From Rhizophagus sp. LPA8_4_AMF (Eukaryota; Glomeromycota; Glomeromycetes; Glomerales; Glomeraceae): a stretch of DNA of 64,000 nt. Positions 13,388 through 23,222 of this stretch are shown here, piece after piece. Position 1 is the first letter of the stretch, and every line of letters starts with the position of its first letter. A program made the translations under genes and the position numbers. The stretch lies in the NCBI GenBank assembly GCA_021464525.1, contig JADRCO010000004.1:34491-98490 (forward strand), read 5' to 3'. The notes below the pieces were generated by a model, which saw only the letters and a program-made list of their open reading frames with translations, searched no databases and was not told where the DNA came from.

Positions 13388-14971
13388 TTATTTATGTAAA
13401 CAATTAATAATTCCGCGCCTACTGATAACATCATAGTGTCTATCAGTCATACACGAACAAGAAGTTAAGTCCATAATTTGTAATTTAGCCTGACAACTAG
13501 AAAGAAAAGAATATAGCGATTTTTCAGTAAAGTTCCAACCACCACTATGACCATCTTTAATGGTTAAAGAGCGTAAAGTAGTAGGTATAAATGCACCCAA
13601 CTGTGATAAAAATTCATTTGCATCCAAGTCATCACCACTGAAAGAAAATTCTTTAAGTTGTCTACAATGATCAAATAACGTTAATATTTCATGTGTCCAT
13701 AATATAGGCAAGTGAAGAATTGAAATGTTCTTCGAACATCGTTTTGTAATTGATTCAATAATTTTCGCACCATCCTTTGAGTCAGATCTAACCCACCACA
13801 ATGACAATTTTCTCAAGGTATTCGCATTATTTAGAAATAATTCGTCCCAAAATTTTTGTTGTATTAACGGATATAATGGATTCCATTCATTACAAAAATC
13901 GAATTCTTCTAATTGTTGTAAAGAAGTTAATGGCATTATTCTTTCATCAGGAGGAATAAAACAATTGTGAATTTTTAGAGATTTTAAGTTTTTACAAGAA
14001 GGCAATAATGCTAGGCTTTGGTAATCTTGTGCTTCTCTAAAATCTGTATACATTAATTCCAAAATATTTAAAGACTTTGACTGAGACAAAAGAGACTCTA
14101 TTAAGTAAGAGATTAAACGTTTGTATCCGTACAAACACACACTTTCTAAACGCGTTTGTTTTTCAATAAGGGTACCCAAGCTCATTGCATCAGATTCATA
14201 ATGAGATTTCCATTGAAGCGCTAACGGAAATCCTATGGAAACTTTACGCAAATTTTTACAGACTTCTGATATGGCAAGTAAAAGTTCAGATTTATTGTCA
14301 CCTAAACAGACAAGCTGCCGTAGGTTTGTCAAATAATTACAGTGATCTGTGGATGATGGCAAGAATAAAAATTCATTACTTTGAATGGCCTTATTCTCTA
14401 GATGAAGATCATGAAAAGTTCTACATCGATTCTTAAAGAGATTACATAATTCCCTCACTACAAGAATAGTTTTTCTTTCATTCTCTTCTTCAATTTCATT
14501 GTATTCGTCATTATTGAACCTTTCATCCGGTGCGAATCTTATAATACATTCTTCAATACGATCTGTTTGGCACTCATTGACTTCTTCCTCATAATTTAAG
14601 ACACGATAAAGCCAACAAGATACAAGCCATTGTGAGATTGTCCAATACATATAATCATAATCAAGAGAGCGTAAAAATGAAGGATAATCAAAAATAGGAG
14701 GAGCTGATTTAAGATGATTTCTACATATAATTCCATTACTATACAAATTAATCTTTGCTGCTTCTGACAAACAATCTACATAAGTTTGAATTAGACTTGT
14801 TGCTGAGGTTTGTGTAATTTCATAAAAACACCAAGGACGGCTCCATAAAGTGCTGACCGTATTATAACACCAAAACCGATTTACCAATAGGCATGAATGT
14901 AAAGACTTATTATCGCCTTCGAGATATGATATAATTTGTTGCAAGCATTCCGCTGAAAGACATTGTGCCAT
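13388..14971 (-). CDS. F-box protein with leucine-rich C-terminal region
   Basis: A 527-residue single-exon protein. The N-terminus (MAQCLSAECLQQIISYLEGD, then LHSCLLVNRFWCYNTVSTLW) is an F-box-like helix set, with the 'CLLVNRFWC' core typical of the large fungal F-box family. F-boxes bind Skp1 in SCF ubiquitin ligases, and the rest of the protein selects the substrate. From about residue 200 on, leucine-rich, LRR-like repeats recur (LRQLVCLG, LRKVSIGF, SLNILELMYTDF, NLKSLKIHNC, LRKLSLWW, SLTIKDG). Asn, Cys and Trp are frequent, as in the Rhizophagus F-box expansion. There is no intron, unlike most neighbours, which is common in expanded families. The substrate cannot be predicted. It is divergent from the gene at 15715. 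Confidence 0.82.
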   Translation of the reverse strand: MAQCLSAECLQQIISYLEGDNKSLHSCLLVNRFWCYNTVSTLWSRPWCFYEITQTSATSLIQTYVDCLSEAAKINLYSNGIICRNHLKSAPPIFDYPSFLRSLDYDYMYWTISQWLVSCWLYRVLNYEEEVNECQTDRIEECIIRFAPDERFNNDEYNEIEEENERKTILVVRELCNLFKNRCRTFHDLHLENKAIQSNEFLFLPSSTDHCNYLTNLRQLVCLGDNKSELLLAISEVCKNLRKVSIGFPLALQWKSHYESDAMSLGTLIEKQTRLESVCLYGYKRLISYLIESLLSQSKSLNILELMYTDFREAQDYQSLALLPSCKNLKSLKIHNCFIPPDERIMPLTSLQQLEEFDFCNEWNPLYPLIQQKFWDELFLNNANTLRKLSLWWVRSDSKDGAKIIESITKRCSKNISILHLPILWTHEILTLFDHCRQLKEFSFSGDDLDANEFLSQLGAFIPTTLRSLTIKDGHSGGWNFTEKSLYSFLSSCQAKLQIMDLTSCSCMTDRHYDVISRRGIINCLHK

Positions 14972-15714
14972 GTTCCAAAGACTGAATTATAGTCTAATTC
15001 AATAACAATTTAATTTAGTAATATAAATAATTCAAACTGATGTAAAAAAATTATTGGCCTAAAATTAACCCTTTTTCCCGGTGAAAGTTTTCCGAGTAAT
15101 GATCGACATGATCGAAAATTTTTCTAGTTTTAGCTAGTATGGGCTATATTTATTTTGCCAAGCCTTCGAAATAAAAACGCGCGAAAATAATTTCTTTTTT
15201 TGATAATAATCCGAAAAAGTTTATGCCGGCATTATTGGGAGCCGAAAGATTATCATAGTTTAAATTGTTTATACATCCTATGTGGTAAATAAGTATGGTC
15301 AAAGAGCCCATGTGCAGTTACTATGGCCTTAACTACACAATTTATGTCACGCCCATGTTGCAAAGAATTTAGTTACTGCGGTAGTTTTCAAACTTCGCAA
15401 ATTCTAAATATCCGATAATTATAAAAATAAGAAATATTTATTTGTTGACATCTTTATTGAACTATAACTGGCCGCTTCTTTTTATTCTTTTTTTGTAAAA
15501 GGTAATAGTAACTATATAATTTATTTATTTTTATTTTATTTTTTTTGTTTAGCATATAATGACTTTGCAGTGATAAAACTTTTTTTAGCGCGACTTCTCG
15601 TATTTTGACTTCAGTGTAAGTAAAAAAAATTTTTGTAAATATATTCCATGATTTGTCCGTAGATTTTAATTATATTGACTGATAATACATTAATTCCACT
15701 TGAAGACTTGAGCA
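14972..15714. promoter_or_regulatory. Divergent intergenic region between the F-box gene and the HMG-like gene
   Basis: 743 bp containing the promoters of both flanking genes. The central part (about 15060-15420) is less AT-rich than its surroundings; the 15480-15620 part is T-rich. No specific site was recognised. Confidence 0.4.
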
Positions 15715-17425
15715 ATGGATAAAAGAAAACAGAAACATAAGGTTGTACGAAATTCAGAATTACCTAATGAGTTTGAGCAAATTAATCATCAAGAATCCAT
15801 AATAAATCATGAAGAAGCAATGTTAATAGATTCCGATTCTCGGGAAACCATTACAATAAATCAAAAAGATCAATGGACTGAAATGGAACAATCTATTCAG
15901 GCAGCATTAATGGATAGTAGTAACAATGATAATTCAGTAGAAATTACTCAAAACATTGATGATGCCGGTGTACAAGGTTTAGATGGTTTAAATGTACGTG
16001 AAGTTGATGACATGATTTCAGTTAATACTATAAATATTGATTACGGAGAAGATTCTGAAATAGGAGAGAAAAATGACAAGAAAGGTTAGATGATGATTTA
16101 TTAATTTTGATCTTATGGATGGTTGTGTCGACTAAATTTATCTTAATTGGACAAAATAGTCCCTAACAAACCCGCTCAACTCACAGAGGAAGCGATTCGT
16201 AAGCTTGAAGAAGAATTTTATCGACATGATTTGGCTATAAAGCAGATCGCACAGGATCTTAATATAGATGTTTCATGGATTCAGGTATTTTATGAATGCT
16301 TAAATATATATATTCCACATTATTTCATCAATGAAGTGAAGTTTTACCATTTATTTAGAAATATGTGAAAGATCATCATGAAACTGTTAAACAAAAAAAG
16401 TCTGGATATAATGTTATCCAAGCTACAGATTGGAGGTCAAATCATAAGGAAGAGTTTAATTCTTCTTTCGGAACTGAATCTAATAAAGCTTGTGCAATTG
16501 CTTGGAAATCTCTTTCAGAATCCGACAAACAAAAATACGAGGAAAAGACTTCATTGAAAGAAATGAAAGAAGTTCAATTTGATTATATTGAAAATTCAAG
16601 GAAACGTCATGCACAAGCACAATCAGACATTAATAACATAAAAAATACGGTAATTTTATATATTTATAATCTCTTGTGTTCTTTGAAGAAAATAAAACAA
16701 TTTTATTTATTTTAGATTTGCTGTATGGAAAAAAAATGCGGATTAGAAGTAGCAATGCTTATTGTACCTAGCAGAAGTAATGATTCATTTTCTTCAACTT
16801 TTATTGGCACGAATAGTGGTGAAGCATTCTTTAGTGCCAGCCCTGAAATGTATCCTTTATTAGACAAATTTGAAATTTTTTCAAAAAATCGTTATCTTGG
16901 TAAGATTTTATTTTCTACTAGAAATACAAAATTTTTTTTTTTTTTACTAAAATTGCCTACTTATTGTAGAACAAACTGGGCAAATAGTTACACCACCAGC
17001 TAAAAGAATTAAGAGGGAACTTTCTACTACACCAAATTCTACGTCAAAATATAATGATTTGTCTCACAGTCCAATTGTTGTTAGCAGTACGCATAGAAAC
17101 ATTAATTCTGCTGATGTTAAAGCGAGAGTCAGAGCTATTTTACGTGCTCGTTATAGTATGTTCCTTTTAATGATTAAAAAGTTTTTCTTTAGTAAAACTT
17201 ACTAAAAAAATTTATTTAATAGATAGCGCTCTCGGCACAGAAGGTTTAATAATTCCTTACAAAAAATGGAAAGATCATCAAGGTGAAATAGAAGTTATAG
17301 GATGGCCCAGTGATGTACCATTTGATGATTTTGGTGTGCTTAAAGTTGCCCAGAAAAAACAAATTTTAGATTGTTTATATAATATTTCTTTTAGGAAAAA
17401 AGACGATAAAATTGTGCTCAATTAA
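15715..17425 (+). CDS. Unrecognised nuclear protein with HTH-like and HMG-box-like segments
   Basis: Six exons: 15715-16084, 16160-16284, 16359-16649, 16716-16899, 16970-17155, 17223-17425. Total 452 residues. I do not recognise a named orthologue. Residues 1-125 are acidic and disordered. Residues 126-175 (LTEEAIRKLEEEFYRHDLAI, then KQIAQDLNIDVSWIQKY) look like a homeodomain-like helix-turn-helix. Residues about 185-240 (DWRSNHKEEFNSS, ACAIAWKSLSESDKQKYEE) have the spacing of an HMG-box-like helix set. A middle region carries a basic patch (PPAKRIKREL) that could be a nuclear signal. The last exon (YKKWKDHQGEIEVIGWPSDV, then FDDFGVLKVAQKKQIL) looks structured and resembles C-terminal modules in other fungal proteins of unknown role. 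A DNA-binding role is inferred only. Convergent with the gene at 17905. Confidence 0.72.
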
Positions 17426-17904
17426 TTAATTGACGCTTTATACAAAATAATTTTCAAAAAAGATTAATTGCTGTGAACCAATTCTTTTTTAAAAAAAGTA
17501 ATAAAAATATATATATCAAATGTTTGATAGATAGTAATAATATGACGTTTGATTTATTAATCTTAATTTAGATACTAGACACTTTTGATATAGCTAATGA
17601 TTATAGAGATTATATTTAAATAAAATGCTACCAAAAAAAAGACCCAAATTTTATTTATACAATATAATAATAATATAATTTAATATCTAAATACTACATA
17701 ATAATTCAATAAAACACATAGACTTATATGTATGCTACTAAGTTGTTACGTAAAACATTTTTCGGAAGGCTCTATTCAATTACTATTACGTATTCAAGAT
17801 AATCATAATATATATATCAATTTTTATAGTTCATATTAATTGAAGAGAAGAAAAGGCATGAAGAATTATGTACAAACTACGTAAATAAGAAAAGAAAAGC
17901 AAAA
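17426..17904. other. Convergent intergenic region; no gene seen
   Basis: About 480 bp of AT-rich sequence between two stop codons that face each other. It probably holds both 3' UTRs; several aataaa/aataat-type polyadenylation-like words are present. No other structure seen. Confidence 0.4.
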
Positions 17905-19680
17905 TCATTGGGTTTTCGCCCAATATTCTTTTCTTGCCTCGAATAGACTTGGGGTATAATCTTCTGACTTTACAATACTAAAATTTTTAAAGGCATTACC
18001 ATTAGGGCGAGAACTTTTTGCAACACGTCCATCAAAATCTAAAACTTCATTTTCTAGGCGAGTCGGATTATGTATATCATCTATGATTTTGTTTTGTTCA
18101 CCCTTAAATAACTTGAGTTGCAAGTGACCATTTAATTTATTAATGGCAACAACCTAAACAAATAAGAGTTAATATACCATTGAATAAAAGTTATTATATT
18201 AAGTAAGTTAGTTACCTTTAAATCCATTAAGACTGTTATCCCCATATTTTTAAATTGCCGTTTATACTTTAATGTATCATCCAGTCTTATGATTTGTGCC
18301 TTGGTCATTTCAGGAAGAGAGATATGTGCGGAATCACTAAAAACACAAATTTAGTTATCGTGAAGTAAGCATTTATATACTTACGTTACATAAAAAGTTT
18401 CAATATAAATATATTTTTACCCTGCAATTTGTTTTTTTCCCATTTTTTCAGAAAGTCCGATTCCCCACTCTTGTTCATAATCATCGTTCTATTGAACGTC
18501 AATAATTAAAATTAATATAAATATAACGAATGAATGAATGAATGAATGAATATTCACCTTCCAATTCTTGGGAACTTCAGTTTTAAATTTTTCAAGATTA
18601 TTCCATTGTGTATCAACTCCATTTTTAGTATTATACCCATATTTAATGCTTGTTTGGAACCACCATCGAGCATCTTTGAAAGAATCTGAAAGCCAGAAAT
18701 CAAACCGAGGACAAACTTTTTTTGGATCGAGTTCGCTAACCGGTTCAGATATACCCGGTTCATAAGAGTCTAATCCCGCGGCTATATATTCTCGTTCAAT
18801 TCTTGGAGTGTCAATAGGATCTCCATTATCGCTCGCAATTGGAACTAAGTCACAATTCGGTAAAAGTTTCAAGAGACGACTTTTTTGATCATCTGTAAAA
18901 TTATTATATACATGAAAATTTAAAAGCGTCTATTCAAATATTACCGAATTAATCCTCTTTTCGCAGAAAAAAAAAGATAGTCAATTTAATGAAAATACTT
19001 ACTTTCAATTGTTTCTTAGCGAGCATGGATTTGGGATCTGTAAATAATTTTTGGAGATAATCAACTTCTTTTTTCTTCATCCAAGGATGTTTAGTAAACA
19101 ACTTGTTTTGATATTCACGATAAGCAGGACGCGGTTCTCTGGGAACTTCAAAGAGTTGTGCTTTGATTATTTCCCATTTTGCTTGAACAAGTGGATCAGA
19201 TTCATCAGTATGCATATCCGAACCATCATGTTTTGGGATAGTGCTCGAGGGAGTAGTTATACTCGATTTTTCAGTATTCTGACTTTTAAGGGATACGAAA
19301 CTAGTACTTTCAGTTGCTGACGCGTCTTCTGCATTATCTTCGTAAGACTGTTTAATTACATTGTTTTTTACTTTGATAGTCTCCGATTCTTGACTGCCAT
19401 TATCTGGGCTCTCATCAATTTTCGTTTCTTCCATTTGTTGTTGCTTCCCGACCTCATTGCGAGCTTTTTTTGCACGTGTACTTTTAGAAGCGGGAGAAAT
19501 AAGCTTAGTACGTTTTTTAGGTAATGAAAGTTTAGGTTGAGCTTCTTCATTTTCAGAAGAAACCTCTTGAACAGCTTCTTCATTTAAAAGTTGTTCTTCT
19601 TTGGGTTCGTCGCGTTTAATGCGAGCTGACCTTCTCACTGATGATGTAGTATTAGACCCACTAATTCTTTTTCTTGGCAT
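17905..19680 (-). CDS. Unrecognised protein with basic/acidic N-terminal tail and conserved-looking C-terminal half
   Basis: Five exons by my reading: 18999-19680, 18558-18892, 18421-18488, 18216-18336, 17905-18153. Total 484 residues. The first donor is the least certain: using GTATTT at 18998 keeps the frame, while the stronger-looking GTAAGT four bases earlier does not. Residues 1-160 are disordered, rich in Lys, Arg, Glu and Ser, with an RRSARIKRDEPKEE start and several possible nuclear signals (PKKRTK, RAKKAR). From about 165 the sequence looks folded (VQAKWEIIKAQLFEVPREPR, AYREYQNKLFTKHPWMKKKE). It then gives FDFWLSDSFKDARWWFQTSI, WGIGLSEKMGKKQIAG, and a helical hairpin (MTKAQIIRLDDTLKYKRQFK). 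The C-terminus is NPTRLENEVLDFDG to EYWAKTQ. I cannot name the family. Chromatin association is a guess from composition. Confidence 0.7.
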
Positions 19681-21669
19681 CTTTCAGAATATTTTGTCTG
19701 TAGAAAAAGTAAAAGTTTATTATTAATGAGTGTAGTAATTAAGAAAAACACGAAAATAAGTTAAACTAATATTAAATAAGGTGGATCGTAACGATAATGA
19801 CTATTATACAAAATTTATATTCTAGTTTTTTCGTTTGTCAAATAATATGATGTAATGTTGCATGCTTTTTAAAGTTGCTATTATACTACACGTTACTATC
19901 GCAACACTATCGCAACACTCGCGCGTCTGGTAAATTTTAACTAGTATTTCGTTAATTTATCTTTTCTTTTTAATATAACATATAAATATGCTAAAGAACT
20001 TTAGTTGAGATGGCTTTCTTTAATATATTTCTCACTTTGTTTAGTGTATTACTTACTTTTTCAAGAATGAGCGCAGTAAATTCGAATTTAGTTATTTCAA
20101 AAAGGTTCTTATGAGAAAAGCGTTTGAACTGAAAAAGTATTTAATTTAAGTTTAATAAATATTTTAGTACTATAATGGAACAAGAAATCCAAAATTAGCG
20201 GTAATTTCACATTCTTGTTGAAAAAATTAAAAATTTTGATCAGTTCCGGCAACTAAATAACCAGAAAAATATATTGACTTATTAACAGAGGAAATCAGAA
20301 CAAAATAGGCAAATAAATGTATAGCAGGAAGAAACAAAGAATAACTTTATTAATACACAAATGAATAGGGTTTGAGTAAATGAAAACCTTTAGAGCATAT
20401 TAAAAGCTCGTTATTTGGTTTCTTTCTTAAGTTATTTTTAAATGACTAGATTATTTAAGTATTTTCGATTGATTGAATAATTAGTACTCTTGATTACATT
20501 TAGCTCATTGCCCTTTTTTTTGGGTAATTTCGTGTTGTTGCGTAAGAACAAATAAATTTAGTAGTAGTTGTACAAAATCAATTGTTAGCAGTATCTAATA
20601 ATTTACTAGTTCATTTATGTCATGATCCGGAATTTCCAAGAATAAACTCTTTAATAGTTGAAAACATTTAAAGAAAGGAAAATAAAAATAGGAAACACTG
20701 AATAAAAATTTTGGTGTCCCTATTAACTGTAATTAAAATTATTTAGAATAATCTTCGCAATGCAAAATTAGGTATGGTAAAAGTAGGTGAAATTAGGCAT
20801 GATGATGCAAACTCTATTAGGAGGTGGTAGTTCAAGTAATGGCCAATGTTTTGGTTACTAGTATTTTAATTTTTATATAGATACTTGATATAGAAAAAGT
20901 ATATTAATTTTATAATAATTTTATTTTTATGTTCGTGAGAATATGTTGAATATAAGGTAATACACATAATTTTAAATTCTCGTATGTCAAAAATGAACTT
21001 CTCGGTATAAAAAAAAAAAGAATAATATAAAATATTAATAGCCTACCTTAATTGTACTTACCTTATTCTCTGAAAATAATTAGTAATAAAAATACACTAA
21101 ATTTCAAATGACTTTTACCTATTTCCCCGCAAGATAAAGAAGCCGTGGTAAAACTATTCCTGAAATAAATTTTGTTACGTCTGATTCAAGGTTATTTAAT
21201 TTTAAACGATTTAATCAGCCTTTCCGTCATTGAGAGAATTTTGCAACACGTTGACATAGACATTTGATGCCGGATTTGCGGTCCGTAGAATATAACCACT
21301 GACAAAAAAAATATTTGCTGAGTAGATGAAAATATGATCTCGTTGAAAATATTACGAATTGAAAGGTTTGTGTAGTAACTGAAATATGCTGAATGCGACG
21401 CATATGATGTTTATTGTTGTGTGTTGAATTAAGTTGCCAGTTGAGGTACATGTCGAAAAAAATGTTGACCTGTGTTGATTCTGATGAAGCTAAGCTGAAA
21501 TGCTGAATTACGTTGAAGTATTTCAAGTTGTATATTGTTGTTCAAACCTGAGGACGCGATTAAAAAAAAATAATATATATATATATAAAATGATAAACAC
21601 TAGACTTTTCTAATGATGAGTATCCTAGAGAATATCTCAAATAATCAAACAATCCAAGAAAAGAAACAG
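19681..21669. other. 1.99-kb AT-rich intergenic region; no gene supported
   Basis: I see no ORF with family resemblance and no RNA gene. The stretch 19800-20100 is the upstream side of the gene at 17905. A short open stretch near 20795-20860 was considered and rejected. Sequence at 21220-21560 is less AT-rich and may be 3' UTR of the Tra2-like gene or an unrecognised non-coding unit. There is an (AT)n run at about 21570-21590. Confidence 0.4.
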
Positions 21670-22883
21670 TTAATAGGGAGAACGTGGTCGCGGATAAGGT
21701 TCATATCGGGCGGGTGGAGGAGGTCGTCTATCTCTATCATAAGCTCTGTCGTATGTTCTGTCATATGCACGGTCATATCCTCTTTCGTATCCTCTATCAT
21801 AATAAGGTCTATCATACGCACGATCATAATAAGGATCGCGTCCATAGCCACGTGGTGGTCTTTCATAACGATCATAAGATCTGCTGTATTCATATCTGGG
21901 ATCAAATCTGTCAACTTTACGAGGTTCTGTAATAAATTGAGAAGATATTATTTTTTATAAACCCAAATTATAAATACTAATCATCTTTGTTGACGTACCT
22001 CGGCGCTTCGGTGGCCCGTAATAGCGGCCAGGTGTTGGAGTTCTTGCTCTTGCACGACGAGCCTTTTTTAGAATAATTATAAAATATTTTATTCATTATA
22101 AAACGATAGAAATGAAATTATTGAAAAATATAACCCACTTTCTCAACAGTTAGAATTCGTCCATTGATTTCTGAACCGTTAATTCCTTCTCTCGCTGCCT
22201 CAGCCTCATCAAGTGTTTCCATTGTGACAAATCCGAAACCACGCGAATCTCTAGTATGTGGATCATACATAATTTGAGCTTTTAAGACCTACAAAAAAAT
22301 TTTAAACATGACCGATTAGAAAAAAAGCAACAATACAAATAAAAAATAAATAATAAATAAAAATAGATGTATATACGATAATATTTTCTATAAAATATTT
22401 ATATTGACAGACTTATTTACCTTGCCATATTTTGAAAATATTTCTTCCAATTCACGATCACCAGTTCTCATGGATAATCCAGTAACAAACAAATTATTCC
22501 CTGGATTTAAGTTTTCTTCGTCCCTAATGTAAAATTTCAATTATAAGATCAAATGCTGAATTTAATTAAATCAACATTATTAATTATTTTGTATCTTACC
22601 CCCTACTTAGTGACCTGGATCTACGAGGGGATCTAGAACGAGAACGACTTAACGGACTACGTCTGTCATGATGCCTAGGACTCCTAAGTGGGCTTCTATC
22701 ATCGCGATCATCGCGAAGCCTTTCTTCAGAATGCCTACTACTATCCCTGTGACGATCGTCGTTATCCTGAGAAAAGTTGTCAGAATTATTTGCTATTATA
22801 TAAAAACGAAAAAAGTTATCTAAAAGGTAATAATAAGTAGAAGTGACATAAATTAGGAAAGGTAAGTTACCTTCGTCGCTCAT
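21670..22883 (-). CDS. Tra2-like SR protein (RRM plus RS-type and Tyr/Arg-rich tails)
   Basis: Probable splicing regulator of the Transformer-2 type. Exons: 22871-22883, 22600-22792, 22421-22523, 22139-22288, 21999-22062, 21670-21926. Total 259 residues. The first coding exon is only 13 nt. Residues 20-68 are an RS region (RRSPLSRSRSRSPRRSRSLS). The RRM spans about residues 75-155, with RNP2 LFVTGL and RNP1 RGFGFVTM, and the canonical DPHTRDSRGFG loop seen in Tra2. After VEKARRARARTPTPG comes a tail of repeated YDR/YER units (YDRAYDRPYYDRGYERGYDR and onward), ending PRPRSPY. The order RS-RRM-linker 'RTPTPG' matches Tra2 proteins. The tail is Tyr/Arg rather than Ser/Arg, so the call could also be a related RRM protein. 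Divergent from RXT2 (339 bp). Confidence 0.85.
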
Positions 22884-23222
22884 TTTTTTATTTTTAAATT
22901 AAATTGCACACTACGATTTGAAAAAAATAAGTTAAGTGTTCAGAGTTGGTTTGGGCGTGTATCATCTGATCATTTAAGTTCTAATTTAAAGGGACCAATT
23001 AAAATGGACAAATAATTTGTAATACATAGCCGGTAATCTTTTTTTTAAACAATCATTTAAATCATTTAAGGAAACCGCAAAGAAAATCAGCGAAATGTAT
23101 ATACTATTGGTCTAAAAAAAGATAATCGAATACTGCGGAGCACAACCGATTTTCCAAATTGTAAAATTTTATAACGTGTAGTTTTTTAGTCTTCTCGTTA
23201 CTCTTGAAGAATTTAGTAAATT
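22884..23222. promoter_or_regulatory. Shared divergent promoter region, Tra2-like gene and RXT2-like gene
   Basis: 339 bp separate the two start codons. No clear TATA box was picked out. Both promoters must be here. Confidence 0.45.

Noticed and set aside
18950-18975. A 12-nt micro-exon between exons 1 and 2 of the gene at 17905
   Set aside because: It does not restore the reading phase; using the later donor at 18998 does.
20795-20862. Short open stretch on the plus strand (MMMQTLLGGGSSSNGQCFGY-like)
   Set aside because: About 20 codons, no upstream exon with matching phase, no family resemblance and no duplicate copy to show selection.
21613-21960. Plus-strand and minus-strand open frames over the Tra2 tail (Ile/Ser-rich or Met/Asp-rich translations)
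   Set aside because: Shadows of the repetitive Tyr-Asp-Arg codons of the real minus-strand exon.
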